A DNA stretch of 64,000 nt from Edaphobacter sp. (GCA_025462645.1 JAOAPB010000069.1:158871-222870), one strand, 5' to 3'. Positions 36,481-45,659 are shown, counted from the first letter of the stretch. Notes: a model not told the origin generated them from the sequence alone. Numbers and translations: made by a program.

Positions 36481-38508
36481 GTGAGCAATGAGATGATTTC
36501 GATTCAACTTCCTGATGGTTCAGTGCGCGAGGTTCCGCGCGGTACAACAGCGTTCGATGTGGCGACGAGCATATCGCCGCGGCTGGCAGCAGCGGTGGTG
36601 GTCGCACGGATTCGTCCGCTGGCGGGTACTACGGCTGGAACTGCGACGGATGAAGAGGGCTCCGAGGCTTCGATGTATGGCGCGGCCGCGAGTGGAGAGC
36701 GGCTGGTGGACCTGGCTGCTCCGCTGACGGAGGATGTTGCGTTGGAGCTGTTGAAGGAGAGCGACGAGGCTGCACTGAAGGTCGTGCGGCACTCGGCGGC
36801 GCACGTGATGGCTACGGCGATCCTGGAGCTGTTTCCCGAGACGAAGCTTGGGCATGGGCCGGCTACGGATGCTGGTTTCTTCTACGACGTCTATCGCGAG
36901 ACTCCCTTTACCGAGGACGACCTGTCTGCGATTGAGAGGCGTATGGCCGAGGTCGTGGCACGGGACGAGAAGTTTGTGCGTGAGGAGGAGTCTCGGGAGA
37001 AGGGGCTGACGGACTACTCGGCTCAGGGCGAGTTTATGAAGGTCCACTTCATCGAGAAGTTTACGAAGCCGGGTGAGGAGATATCGCTGTATAAGAACGG
37101 CAACTTCACCGACTTCTGCCGCGGGCCGCATGTGCCTTCGACCGGACGGGTGAAGGCGTTCAAGGTGACGAGCATCGCCGGGGCCTACTGGCTGGGTGAC
37201 GAGAAGAACCAGCAGCTGCAGCGAATCTATGGGACGGCGTTCTTCAATGCGAAGGATCTGGACGCGCACTTCAAGCGGCTGGAGGAGATCAAGGCGCGCG
37301 ATCATCGTGTGCTGGGTAAGCAGCTTGATCTTTATTCGATCCAGGAGGTGGCGGGCTCGGGTTTGATCTTCTGGCATCCGAAGGGCGGACTGATTCGCAA
37401 GACCATGGAAGACTGGATGCGCGATGAATGTATCCGTCGTGGTTACGAGATGGTCTATACGCCGCATATCATGCGACGCGAGATGTGGAAGATCAGCGGG
37501 CACGAAGAGAACTACGGCGAGAACATGTATCCCGCGATGGAGCTGGACGACGCAGAGTACCGTCTGAAGCCGATGAACTGTCCGGGCCACATCCTGATCT
37601 ATAAGAACTCGCCGAAGTCGTACCGTGACCTGCCGGCGCGTTACGCCGAGCTGGGCAACGTCTATCGCTACGAGCGGTCCGGGACCATGCATGGACTGCT
37701 ACGCGTGCGCGGCTTCACGCAGGACGACGCGCACATCTTCTGCACGCCGGAGCAGATCGAAGACGAGATCGCCGGCTGCATCGACTTTGCCGAGTCGGTG
37801 CTGAAGACCTTCGGATTTGAAGAGTTCAAGGTGGAGCTTTCGACGTGGGACCCGACGGACAAGAAGTTCATCGGCAGCGCGGAGAAGTGGGACGGCGCGG
37901 TTGGGTCGCTTACGAAGGTGCTCGATAGCAAAGGCATTCCGTACAAGGTTATTCCGGGCGAGGCTGCGTTCTATGGGCCAAAGATCGATATCAAGCTGGT
38001 GGATGTGCTGGGCCGCATGTGGCAGCTCTCGACGGTGCAGTTCGACTGGAATTTGCCGGCGCGCTTCGACCTTGCTTATAAAGGCGAGGATGGCGAGCTG
38101 CATCAGCCGGTGATGGTGCATCGTGCACTGTTCGGATCGGTGGAGCGATTCTTTGGCGTGCTGATCGAGCACTATGCCGGAGCGTTTCCGATGTGGCTGG
38201 CTCCGGTGCAGGTAGGATTGGTGCCCATCTCGGAGAAGCATCTGGAGTACGCGACTGCGGTGAAGGCAAAGATTGAAGCGGCTGGGCTGCGTGTGGAGCT
38301 GGATGCGCGGAACGAGAAGATGAATGCCAAGATTCGCGAGTTCACGCTGCAGAAGGTTCCTTTTGTCCTTGTGATGGGGGATAAGGAAGCGGCTAGCGAG
38401 GCTGTGAGTGTCAGGACTCGGGGTAAGGGCGATGAGGGAGGCGTTTCGCTGGCGGAGTTTATTGAGCGGGCGAAGTCTCTAACTGAGAATCGCGGAGCGT
38501 CTCTTTAG
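36481..38508 (+). CDS. thrS: Threonyl-tRNA synthetase
   Basis: Class II synthetase charging tRNA-Thr. The 675 residues comprise a TGS domain (IQLPDGSVREVPRGTTAFDV) with an unusual alanine/glycine-rich insertion (about residues 45-75), the editing tRNA-SAD domain (VRHSAAHVMATAILELFPET), the catalytic core (YRLKPMNCPGHILIYK; motif 2 RYERSGTMHGLLRVRGFTQD) and the anticodon-binding domain (APVQVGLVPISEKH). A GTG at 36481 is the annotated start; an in-frame ATG at 36493 is an equally reasonable choice because the only purine-rich site (GAAGG) is very close to the GTG. It diverges from folC. Confidence 0.95.
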   Translation: MSNEMISIQLPDGSVREVPRGTTAFDVATSISPRLAAAVVVARIRPLAGTTAGTATDEEGSEASMYGAAASGERLVDLAAPLTEDVALELLKESDEAALKVVRHSAAHVMATAILELFPETKLGHGPATDAGFFYDVYRETPFTEDDLSAIERRMAEVVARDEKFVREEESREKGLTDYSAQGEFMKVHFIEKFTKPGEEISLYKNGNFTDFCRGPHVPSTGRVKAFKVTSIAGAYWLGDEKNQQLQRIYGTAFFNAKDLDAHFKRLEEIKARDHRVLGKQLDLYSIQEVAGSGLIFWHPKGGLIRKTMEDWMRDECIRRGYEMVYTPHIMRREMWKISGHEENYGENMYPAMELDDAEYRLKPMNCPGHILIYKNSPKSYRDLPARYAELGNVYRYERSGTMHGLLRVRGFTQDDAHIFCTPEQIEDEIAGCIDFAESVLKTFGFEEFKVELSTWDPTDKKFIGSAEKWDGAVGSLTKVLDSKGIPYKVIPGEAAFYGPKIDIKLVDVLGRMWQLSTVQFDWNLPARFDLAYKGEDGELHQPVMVHRALFGSVERFFGVLIEHYAGAFPMWLAPVQVGLVPISEKHLEYATAVKAKIEAAGLRVELDARNEKMNAKIREFTLQKVPFVLVMGDKEAASEAVSVRTRGKGDEGGVSLAEFIERAKSLTENRGASL

Positions 38509-38585
38509 AGAGGGGTTTTGTTATGGAGTAAGGGCACGGTTGGAAGGCGTGCCCCTTAACGAGTTGTAAGACACCTTCCTCTAGT

Positions 38586-39059
38586 TCACTTGGCGATTGC
38601 GCTTTGCGCTGTAAGTGCGATTGCCTGTGCGGAGGTGCTTGTCGCACTCGTTGCTCTGTCGCTTTTCGTGTTCTTGGGGCTTACCGTTTTATGCCCAATC
38701 AGTTCAGCCGTTCTGTCTGTACCAGGTACATAGACTGTCTGAAGAACCTTCCCCTCTTCGGTGTTGAAAAAGAGTACTCGTCCATTTGATCCCAGCGGTC
38801 CTTTCCCTCCGGGCGTAACCGGAAATAATTTTTCTCCTCCGCCATCGACATTGCGAATGGAGAGCGTCCATTCGGATGCCTGAGTGAACTGGTATGTTCC
38901 AGCCGGGAATTGTTGATTGCCGGCTGAAAAAGTAAATGGGGCCTTAACGATGATTCCCTGAGCGGAAACAGTTTCTGCGCTGACGCTGGATATGCCGACC
39001 GCAAGTCCCACGGGAAGGATCAGTTTGGCGAATCTACGAGAGAGATTTTTGCAATTCAT
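38586..39059 (-). CDS. Small secreted protein of unknown function
   Basis: A 157-residue exported protein: signal peptide (FAKLILPVGLAVGISSVSAE), then a beta-rich domain (IIVKAPFTFSAGNQQFPAGT, YQFTQASEWTLSIRN) that resembles small secreted proteins common in Acidobacteria, with a serine/threonine/alanine-rich tail. The ATG at 39059 is preceded by AAGGAGC with good spacing. It converges with thrS. No functional motif is seen. Confidence 0.72.
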   Translation of the reverse strand: MNCKNLSRRFAKLILPVGLAVGISSVSAETVSAQGIIVKAPFTFSAGNQQFPAGTYQFTQASEWTLSIRNVDGGGEKLFPVTPGGKGPLGSNGRVLFFNTEEGKVLQTVYVPGTDRTAELIGHKTVSPKNTKSDRATSATSTSAQAIALTAQSAIAK

Positions 39060-39419
39060 GGGATGCTCCTTAGTGCGCGGCATGATCGGCTCAGCAGGTT
39101 CAACTGGGCAATCACTCATTGCCAACGCAGTAATCCGATTTCATCACCGGTGTTCGGAGCATGCGATATAGATTGGTTAAGCTGGGTTAAGTTTTGTAAG
39201 CATCACTAAGGCCGCCGCGAAGATGGGCATCCGGTTTTGTGGCCAGCTTGAGTTTTTTCCTTTCCCACTTTTCGTTATGCGAAGGATCGGGCACTCGATG
39301 CGCGTCGTAGAAGCGATACTGGAAAATTGTCTTGAGCGGCTTCCCGGTTGCAGTTGCGTATGGATACGATTTCAAGGAATTCGATATACAAGTTTTCTGG
39401 ATAACTCCTGGAGGGTAAG
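39060..39419. other. Intergenic region between secreted-protein gene and HNH gene
   Basis: No credible gene; a 62-codon minus-strand frame at 39187-39375 has neither homology that I recognise nor a ribosome-binding site. GGAGGG at 39409-39414 is the ribosome-binding site of the HNH gene. Confidence 0.45.
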
Positions 39420-39773
39420 ATGCCGACGCTTTCTGCGGAGGATCGGGCTAAGGCGATTGCGATTCTGGAGGAGCTGCGGGCGAAGATCGCCGAGATTGCG
39501 GGGGAGGATCGGGAGCGGCTGTTTCAGGTGAGACGCTACATCGTGAAGCGGCTTGAGTTTGACGAGCGGGGGACGCCGACGCAGCGGAGAAAGCTGAAGG
39601 ATCAGAAGTGGAAGAGCCAGCGGGGACTGTGCGCCTTATGCCAAGAGAAGCTGCCGGAGCGAGGAGCAGAGCTTGACCGGTTTCGGGCGATCGAAGGCTA
39701 CACGATCGAAAATACCCAACTTCTGTGCCGTCACTGCCATGAGAAGGTCGCGGAAGATCGTGGTTTTGCCTGA
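39420..39773 (+). CDS. HNH-type zinc-binding small protein
   Basis: A 117-residue protein with an N-terminal charged helical region (SAEDRAKAIAILEELRAKIA) and a C-terminal treble-clef/HNH-like domain: CALC, then EGYTIENTQLLCRHCHEKVA, giving two CxxC knuckles for zinc and the NTQLLC-type strand of HNH proteins. The usual central histidine region reads AELDRFRAIEG, so a key catalytic residue seems altered. It may be an inactive HNH-fold DNA-binding protein. The ATG has GGAGGG six bases upstream. It stands alone, with no toxin-antitoxin or phage neighbour. Confidence 0.65.
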   Translation: MPTLSAEDRAKAIAILEELRAKIAEIAGEDRERLFQVRRYIVKRLEFDERGTPTQRRKLKDQKWKSQRGLCALCQEKLPERGAELDRFRAIEGYTIENTQLLCRHCHEKVAEDRGFA

Positions 39774-39951
39774 TGATATGTAAAAACTTTCTGGACGTAG
39801 GCTAGTTTTGTGTAAAGTATTCAATTGGTTCACTTTTCCCAGAGCTCAGGAGCCTCATTGCACTTGCATGGGCGCCTCGAAGGATGGGTGTGTCTTCAAT
39901 ACGGCTTGTCTTGGTAAAACAGGTTGAATTTGCAGAAGCGAGACTACTTTA

Positions 39952-40437
39952 TTGTTTGTCGTCAAAGACAGCATTCATATCAATGCACCAATCGAGCGGT
40001 GTTTCCTGCTGTCTACGAATCTTAAATTCGTTACTCAGCTATTCAATATGCGCCTGGTGGCCAAGAGATCCAGCAGGGCGAGCGGGACGATCCTAGGGGG
40101 AGACCGGCTGTTGTGGCGGGGATGGAAGTTTGGACTTCCCCAGACGTATGAGAGCGTGATTACCGGGTTCGAGCGACCGGCCTTCTTTCAAAACACGGTT
40201 AAGGGCGGGCGATTCCAACAGCTGCAGATCGATCATTACCTGTCGGAGGTCGACGGGTACACGCTGCTGATCGACAAGCTGCGGTTCTCCCCTCCACTGG
40301 TGTGGCCAGGGAAGATAGTGGCCCGACGTGTGGTGGTACCCCATCTCTCCGGCCTGCTGCGAAAGAGGTTGGTGCTACTGAAGCGGCTGGCCGAGGGTGA
40401 GGAGTGGCGACGATACCTGTCGAAAGAGATGGAGTGA
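39952..40437 (+). CDS. SRPBCC (START-like) family protein, paralog A
   Basis: A 161-residue protein with the helix-grip fold that binds hydrophobic ligands: HINAPIERCFLLSTNLKFV at the N terminus, LLWRGWKFGLPQTYE, FFQNTVKGGRFQQLQIDHYL, and a C-terminal helix LLKRLAEGEEWRRYL. It is a clear paralog of the gene at 41517 on the other side of a quinone-oxidoreductase-like gene. The start is a TTG at 39952 with only a weak ribosome-binding site. The ligand is unknown. Confidence 0.72.
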   Translation: MFVVKDSIHINAPIERCFLLSTNLKFVTQLFNMRLVAKRSSRASGTILGGDRLLWRGWKFGLPQTYESVITGFERPAFFQNTVKGGRFQQLQIDHYLSEVDGYTLLIDKLRFSPPLVWPGKIVARRVVVPHLSGLLRKRLVLLKRLAEGEEWRRYLSKEME

Positions 40438-40574
40438 AGAGCGAATCCAGTGGGAGAGCTCTGTCCTGACCGATAGGTGTAGGTGCGGTTTTGCGCACAA
40501 TCATTTACATACGTCTAACCGGAAGCCAAGGCACGATGGCCGACGTGTGCATCTGATAGGGCAGAGGTGCTTCG

Positions 40575-41483
40575 ATGAAGGCTATTGTCCTGCATGAGTA
40601 TGGCGGTCCGGATAAGTTGAAGTACGAGGATGTGCCGGATCCAATGGCGGGTGATGGCCAGGTGTTGGTGCGAGTGGCGGCCAGCAGCGTGAACCCAATC
40701 GATTGCAAGCTGCGGAGCGGGATCTTCAAAGACTTCATGCCGCTGCAGCTTCCGGCGATTCTGGGGAACGATTTCTCGGGGATTGTGCGTGCAGTCGGGC
40801 CTAATGTGAGCGAGTTTGCCCCTGGCGACAAGGTGATGGGGATGGCAGACGGCACGTATGCCGAGTTGGTGGTGGCAAAGGTGTCGTCCATGACGCATCT
40901 TCCGGACGGGTTAGACCTGGTGGAGGCGGCGGCGCTGCCGGTGGTGACGCTGACCGGGGAGCAGTTGATCACAAAAGGTACAAAGATCCAGGCGGGACAG
41001 ACCGTCCTAGTGACAGGAGCGACAGGGAACGTCGGTCGATCGGCAGTGTATGCAGCCAAGAAGGCCGGAGCGGTGGTGATTGCCGGGGTGCGGAAGAGTA
41101 AGGTAAAGGCGGCAGAGGCACTGGGAGTAGACGAAGTGCTCGCTCTAGATGACGCGTCCGCTTTGGAGAAGCTGGGATTTATCGATGCCGTTGCAGACAC
41201 CGTCGGGGGTGAGACGGCGGAGAAGCTATTGGGAAAGGTGAAGCAGGATGGAATTTTTGCCTCGGTGGTAGGTCCCCCCGGGAGCGCAAAGTTGCATCCA
41301 ACAATCAAGATTGTAGCTGTGGTGGTTCAGCCGGATGCTGCGATGATGCAGGTGCTGGCAAAGGATGTAGGTGCTGGACGCCTGATTATTCCAATAGATC
41401 GCATGGTTCCACTGGTTGAGGCTGGAGCGGCACACGCGGCCGCTGAGAAGGGCGGAATTGGCAAGATACTTCTGCTTGCTTAG
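40575..41483 (+). CDS. NADP-dependent medium-chain oxidoreductase (quinone-oxidoreductase-like)
   Basis: A 302-residue MDR-family enzyme: GroES-like N-terminal domain (KAIVLHEYGGPDKLKYEDVP, SVNPIDCKLRSG) and Rossmann domain with the AXXGXXG-type loop VLVTGATGNVGRSAVYAAKK (about residues 144-163). Zinc-binding cysteines are absent, as in zeta-crystallin-type reductases. It likely reduces quinones or enones with NADPH. It lies between two SRPBCC paralogs on the same strand with gaps of 137 and 33 bases; with the second it may be co-transcribed. Confidence 0.88.
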   Translation: MKAIVLHEYGGPDKLKYEDVPDPMAGDGQVLVRVAASSVNPIDCKLRSGIFKDFMPLQLPAILGNDFSGIVRAVGPNVSEFAPGDKVMGMADGTYAELVVAKVSSMTHLPDGLDLVEAAALPVVTLTGEQLITKGTKIQAGQTVLVTGATGNVGRSAVYAAKKAGAVVIAGVRKSKVKAAEALGVDEVLALDDASALEKLGFIDAVADTVGGETAEKLLGKVKQDGIFASVVGPPGSAKLHPTIKIVAVVVQPDAAMMQVLAKDVGAGRLIIPIDRMVPLVEAGAAHAAAEKGGIGKILLLA

Positions 41484-41516
41484 AGATTTCCCGGGCTTTG
41501 GACGTCACGTGGAGTT

Positions 41517-42071
41517 ATGGTAACGATTCGATTGAATACATGGGTTGATGCACCAGTGGAGCGATGCTTCCAGCTGGCGACGAACGTCGATTTTCGCAAT
41601 GCGTACGCTAGACCGATGAAAGCACAGGCTGTCTCCGGGGTAACGCATGGTTCCCTCCATGTGGGAGACTCCGTGACATGGCGAGGATGGCACTATGGTA
41701 TGCGGCTATCGCATACCCACCGCATAGAGTGTTGCCGCCCCTTCTCCTACTTCCGCGAAGTGATGGTATCGGGAGCTTTTAGATATTACGAACATGACTA
41801 TCATTTTGCGGTGATGGATGATGGGACGCGGGTGCGGGACGAGGTGCGCTTCGCGGCTCCGCTGGGACCCATTGGAAGGGTCCTGGAGAAGCTGGTGCTC
41901 AAACGCTATTTGATGTCTCTGCTGAAGTTGCGAAATGCAGCGCTGAAGCGGACGGCAGAGTCAAAGGAGTGGCACAAGTACCTGGACATGCCAGTTGGGG
42001 AGGCACCTGTAAGAAGCCGTCCAAGCAAACTTACGTCCTTTGAGCGTGGGGTTCAAGGGATAGCAAAGTAG
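41517..42071 (+). CDS. SRPBCC (START-like) family protein, paralog B
   Basis: A 184-residue helix-grip protein that matches paralog A segment by segment: DAPVERCFQLATNVDF, VTWRGWHYGMRLSHTHRIEC, FSYFREVMVSGAFRYYEHDY, and LLKLRNAALKRTAESKEWHK. It has a 25-residue basic tail that paralog A lacks. It follows the oxidoreductase gene by 33 bases. Such proteins may carry or cyclise a hydrophobic molecule; any link to the oxidoreductase is inference. Confidence 0.72.
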   Translation: MVTIRLNTWVDAPVERCFQLATNVDFRNAYARPMKAQAVSGVTHGSLHVGDSVTWRGWHYGMRLSHTHRIECCRPFSYFREVMVSGAFRYYEHDYHFAVMDDGTRVRDEVRFAAPLGPIGRVLEKLVLKRYLMSLLKLRNAALKRTAESKEWHKYLDMPVGEAPVRSRPSKLTSFERGVQGIAK

Positions 42072-42237
42072 CAATTTATTGCACAGTAAAGAGTAGACGT
42101 TTTTCTCTAAGTAGAGGAAATGTTTACTCTTTCGCGCGCAACTTGCATGTTTCATGGTGCGTTTTCTTTTGGAGCCAAAATTGCATTGGGTTGAGGTAGA
42201 TATGAGCACTTGAACCTATGGGCTCTGGAAATAGATC

Positions 42238-42939
42238 ATGCGTCGTCGTTTACTGCTATCTCTGGTTATTCTCTTGTTTGCTGCCTCTGCTGCCAAGGGT
42301 GTCCATGCTTCGACCGATTGCGAGCGGTGGTTTATTGCGTATAAGAGTTCGCTGGCGCAGACGAAGGCCGCCAAGCAGCTCCGAATAGCCAAACATCGGG
42401 TGCGGGGGTACGTCCACCGCAAGCTTGCCACTTACAGGAAGCCGAAGCCTACAGGCAAGCCAAGGGTGCTTGCCGCACACGTCCGGCGGCCAAAGATGAG
42501 TCGCGAGGAGATGCTACGGCACTTCAATGTTGCTTGCGGAGAGCTGCCGGACAACTTGCCGGCTCAGGTTCTGCAGGCAGAAGAGGTGGCGCCGGATTTC
42601 TTGTCGGGCAGACCATTGCTTAGCAATGTGGCGCAGGAGGATGTGCCAAACAAAGGCTTGCTGCCTCCTTCCTCTCCAGGCAATAGCGGCTGGTCAAATC
42701 CTTTCAATGGCGGAGTGCCTCCCGTCTTTGGTGGAGGTGGTGGTGGTGGCAATCCAGGGGGTTCCGGGCCTGGTGGCCCCGGAGATCCAGGGGGGCCGGG
42801 GAATCCCGGGAATCCTCCAGGTGGAGACAATCCTCCGCCGGTCATCCCTCCTGTTCCCGAGCCTAGCAGCGTTGTGTTGCTGCTAACCGGGATTGCCGGA
42901 GCAGCTGGCATCGTGCGGCACAGGATTCGGCAGTCCTAG
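42238..42939 (+). CDS. PEP-CTERM-sorted secreted protein with collagen-like Gly/Pro stretch
   Basis: A 233-residue protein with signal peptide (LLLSLVILLFAASAAKGVHA), a basic helical middle region, a glycine/proline-rich stretch (GGGNPGGSGPGGPGDPGGPG, about residues 170-195) and a C-terminal sorting tag: VPEPSS, a hydrophobic helix (VVLLLTGIAGAAGIV) and the basic end RHRIRQS. This is the PEP-CTERM architecture processed by exosortase in exopolysaccharide producers. No exosortase gene is in the window. A terminator follows. Confidence 0.82.
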   Translation: MRRRLLLSLVILLFAASAAKGVHASTDCERWFIAYKSSLAQTKAAKQLRIAKHRVRGYVHRKLATYRKPKPTGKPRVLAAHVRRPKMSREEMLRHFNVACGELPDNLPAQVLQAEEVAPDFLSGRPLLSNVAQEDVPNKGLLPPSSPGNSGWSNPFNGGVPPVFGGGGGGGNPGGSGPGGPGDPGGPGNPGNPPGGDNPPPVIPPVPEPSSVVLLLTGIAGAAGIVRHRIRQS

Positions 42940-42948
42940 AGACACGGG

Positions 42949-42976
42949 AGCCAGCTCAAACGAGCTGGCTTTCTTA
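42949..42976 (+). terminator. Rho-independent terminator of the PEP-CTERM gene
   Basis: AGCCAGCTC and GAGCTGGCT arms form a perfect 9-bp stem around AAAC, followed by TTCTT, ten bases past the stop. Confidence 0.7.
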
Positions 42977-42993
42977 TGTGCAGTCAAAGGCTG

Positions 42994-43629
42994 TTAGCGG
43001 CGGCGGAAGGCATTGCGAATGGCACGAGTACGGTCTTGTGATGGTGCGGCGGATGTAGCGGCCTCCGAGGGTTGCTGGCCTTCGGGATAGAGGACGACGA
43101 AGCGACGAGGACCCATGCCCGACGAGGCAGTCGGGAGCCCGGAGGTGGCAAGGGCAAGGTGGAGCAGACGGCGCTCGCGAGAGGACATCGGATTAAAAGA
43201 GTGGGGCTGGCCGGTGCGACGAACCTCTTCGACCGCAGCTTCGGCAACGAGGAGAAGCTCCTGCCGGCGAAGGACCTTGAAGTTTTCGGCGTCGAAGGAG
43301 ATCCGCTCGTGGTCCTCATGCTCGAAGCGGAGAATCTTGGCAGCGATGTGCTCTATGGCCAGGAGAAGCTCGCCGTTACGCGCGGTGAGCAAGGGGGTGT
43401 CTGGACCGGTGAACTCGACACAGATATCGGGGGTCATTGAGGGTGAATCGGGAGAAGAGCTTTTAGTTAGGACAGGAGAGGTCTGACCCGCTGGTCTGCC
43501 AGGGTCGGGTTGCACCTGGCCGTTGCAGGCAAGAATGCTGAACTTCAGATTCAGGCCACCGGTTTTCACGAGCGCCTGAAGGAAGTCCTCGATTTTTCGT
43601 GATCCAGGTTCCAAATCATCCATAGTCAA
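42994..43629 (-). CDS. khpB: RNA-binding protein KhpB (Jag), KH and R3H domains
   Basis: A 211-residue protein downstream of yidC, the usual position of jag/khpB. It has a Jag-like N-terminal region, a KH domain with LTARNGELLLAIEHIAAKIL (the GxxG loop is replaced by ARNG) and an R3H motif in FNPMSSRERRLLHLALATSG. The C-terminal 40 residues are low-complexity. KhpB binds RNA with KhpA and affects cell elongation in other bacteria. The gene is separated from yidC by 164 bases. Confidence 0.85.
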   Translation of the reverse strand: MTMDDLEPGSRKIEDFLQALVKTGGLNLKFSILACNGQVQPDPGRPAGQTSPVLTKSSSPDSPSMTPDICVEFTGPDTPLLTARNGELLLAIEHIAAKILRFEHEDHERISFDAENFKVLRRQELLLVAEAAVEEVRRTGQPHSFNPMSSRERRLLHLALATSGLPTASSGMGPRRFVVLYPEGQQPSEAATSAAPSQDRTRAIRNAFRRR

Positions 43630-43793
43630 AGGTTTGTCTTTGTGTAAGCAGTATACGGAAATTAGAGGATTTCCTCTGCTACTTCGCCGTTGCTCAGTTC
43701 GATTCGCTGAGTGCGATCGAATGCAGTTTTCTCTGCGGTGGACGATTCCGACACTCTCTTCTTCGGTTTATATACCAAAGGAGACGCTTTAAT

Positions 43794-45596
43794 TTAACGC
43801 TTCCCCTGAATCGTTGTGACGGAAGTACCTGATTTGCGACGAGCGCGTTTGGCAGCGATCTCGCGCATCTCGCGACCGAGGCTGGTACGGTTCATGACAG
43901 CCTGCTGGGCGATGCCGAAGAGGTTACCGACGGCCCAGTACAGGCCGAGGCCGGAGGCGTAGTTCCAGACGAAGTAGCCGGAGACGGCGGGCATCATGAA
44001 GGCCATCATCTTCTGTTGCTGCGGATCGACGCCGGGTGACGGCGTGTAGAACTGCATGAGGAACTGGCTGATGACCATGACGATGGGAAGTATGTGGTAT
44101 GGGTCCGCCGAGGTAAGGTCAGGCAGCCAGAACCAGTGGGCCTGGCGAAGCTCGACGACCTTGGGAAGCATCCCGAAGAAGGCGAAGAGGAGGGGCAGCT
44201 GGATAAGAGTCGGTATGCAGCCGCCGAACATGTTGACGCCGTTGTCCTTCTGGAGCTTCATGATCTCGGCGTTCATCTCATTGCGCTTGGGGTCGGTGGC
44301 CTTGTACTTCTTGTAGCGCTCCTTGATGGCGTCCATCTGAGGCTGGATGCGCTGCATCTTGAGGCCGCTCTGCATGGTCTTGATGCGGAGGGGGAGGATG
44401 AGGACGTTGATGAGAAGGGTGAGGATGATGATGGCCCAGCCCCAGTTGGAGGTGATGTGGGAGTGGATGAACTGGAGCGAGAGGAAGAGGTATTTGCCGA
44501 TGGGGCCAAAGAAGCCGAAGTCGAGCAGCGGTTCGAGGGTGACCTTGTCGCCGGTGGAGTGGATGGCCTTGAGGACGTTGACGGCCTTGGGACCGGCATA
44601 GATTCGGGTCTGGGTGTGGCCGCTGATGTCACCGAGGGCCGCCCCGAGGATGGGGACGTCAATGGCTCCCTTGGCTGAGCCGAAGCCGGTGCGGCGGATG
44701 GTCTTGGCTACGTCAAGCTGGTTGTGCAGGGTAGCGACGGTGGCGTCCTGCGGGTTGTCGGGCAGAAAGATTGCGGCAAAGTACTGTCCGCTAACGCCGG
44801 CCCAGTCGAAGGGGCCGTTGAGGGTATCGCCACCGGAGACCTTCTTGGGCTCGAGATGCTGTTCTTTGCCGTCGCGGGTGAAGTCGAGGCTGGAGCCGGC
44901 GTAGGCGTTGGCGTTGTCCTGATCGCCGAAGCCGCCGGGCCAGCTGATGAGCGCACGGATGGGGGATCCGGCGCGGGTCACGACTACGTCGGCGTGGAGG
45001 ACGTAGGTCTCGTCGAACGAGAACGTCTTGGTGGCCTGAACATTGCCGTCCGAGTACTTGAAGGTGAGGCTGGCAGGGGCACTGAGGTTGCCGGTAGCCG
45101 AGGGGACGTAGAGGGCGTTGTTGACGGTGGCGGTGACGGCCGGGTCGTAGGTGTAGAGGGAGAGGGGATAGCCGAACTTCTGGGCGGCCTGCTCATGGAC
45201 AAGATTGAGGGGCTTGCCGTCATTGTCCTTGTAGTTCTTAAGCAGCCAACTGCGGACCTGGCCTCCGCGATTGGTGAAGGTGATGCGGTAGAGCTCGTTC
45301 TCGACCGTGGTCGTGGATTCGGCAGGAGCCTGCACAGTGGGTACGGCGTTGGCAGCGGAGAGCTTACCAGCGGGGGCTGCAGGGCCAGCAGCGGGTGCGC
45401 CAGACGGTATGCCTGGTTTAGCGGGGGCGCTCTGGGTGGTAGCGGGAGATGAGGGCGATGCCGTCTGAGGATTGTTCTTCCCGCGGAAGTACTGCAGGCC
45501 GAAGAAGACGGCGATCATAACGAACATCATGACGAAGAGGGACTTGTTGTCCTGCCCGCCGCCGCCTTGCTGACTGGGGTTCTTAAACTCTGCCAA
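43794..45596 (-). CDS. yidC: Membrane protein insertase YidC
   Basis: Inserts proteins into the inner membrane, alone or with Sec. The 600 residues include an N-terminal helix (LFVMMFVMIAVFFGLQYFRG), a low-complexity linker rich in A, P, S and T, a large periplasmic beta-domain (ENELYRITFTNRGGQVRSWL), and the conserved C-terminal core (ITSNWGWAIIILTLLINVLI, IPTLIQLPLLFAFFGMLPKV). The gram-negative form with a periplasmic domain fits an acidobacterium. It lies between yidD and khpB in the origin cluster. Confidence 0.96.
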   Translation of the reverse strand: MAEFKNPSQQGGGGQDNKSLFVMMFVMIAVFFGLQYFRGKNNPQTASPSSPATTQSAPAKPGIPSGAPAAGPAAPAGKLSAANAVPTVQAPAESTTTVENELYRITFTNRGGQVRSWLLKNYKDNDGKPLNLVHEQAAQKFGYPLSLYTYDPAVTATVNNALYVPSATGNLSAPASLTFKYSDGNVQATKTFSFDETYVLHADVVVTRAGSPIRALISWPGGFGDQDNANAYAGSSLDFTRDGKEQHLEPKKVSGGDTLNGPFDWAGVSGQYFAAIFLPDNPQDATVATLHNQLDVAKTIRRTGFGSAKGAIDVPILGAALGDISGHTQTRIYAGPKAVNVLKAIHSTGDKVTLEPLLDFGFFGPIGKYLFLSLQFIHSHITSNWGWAIIILTLLINVLILPLRIKTMQSGLKMQRIQPQMDAIKERYKKYKATDPKRNEMNAEIMKLQKDNGVNMFGGCIPTLIQLPLLFAFFGMLPKVVELRQAHWFWLPDLTSADPYHILPIVMVISQFLMQFYTPSPGVDPQQQKMMAFMMPAVSGYFVWNYASGLGLYWAVGNLFGIAQQAVMNRTSLGREMREIAAKRARRKSGTSVTTIQGKR

Positions 45597-45659
45597 GTGA
45601 AGCTTCCTATTCTTTGTGAGACGTGGGACTGGGCCCGCGTGAACGCAGGCACATTCTAT

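Noticed and set aside
39187..39375. A 62-codon minus-strand frame between two small genes
   Set aside because: No ribosome-binding site, no recognisable domain, and located in a probable promoter region.
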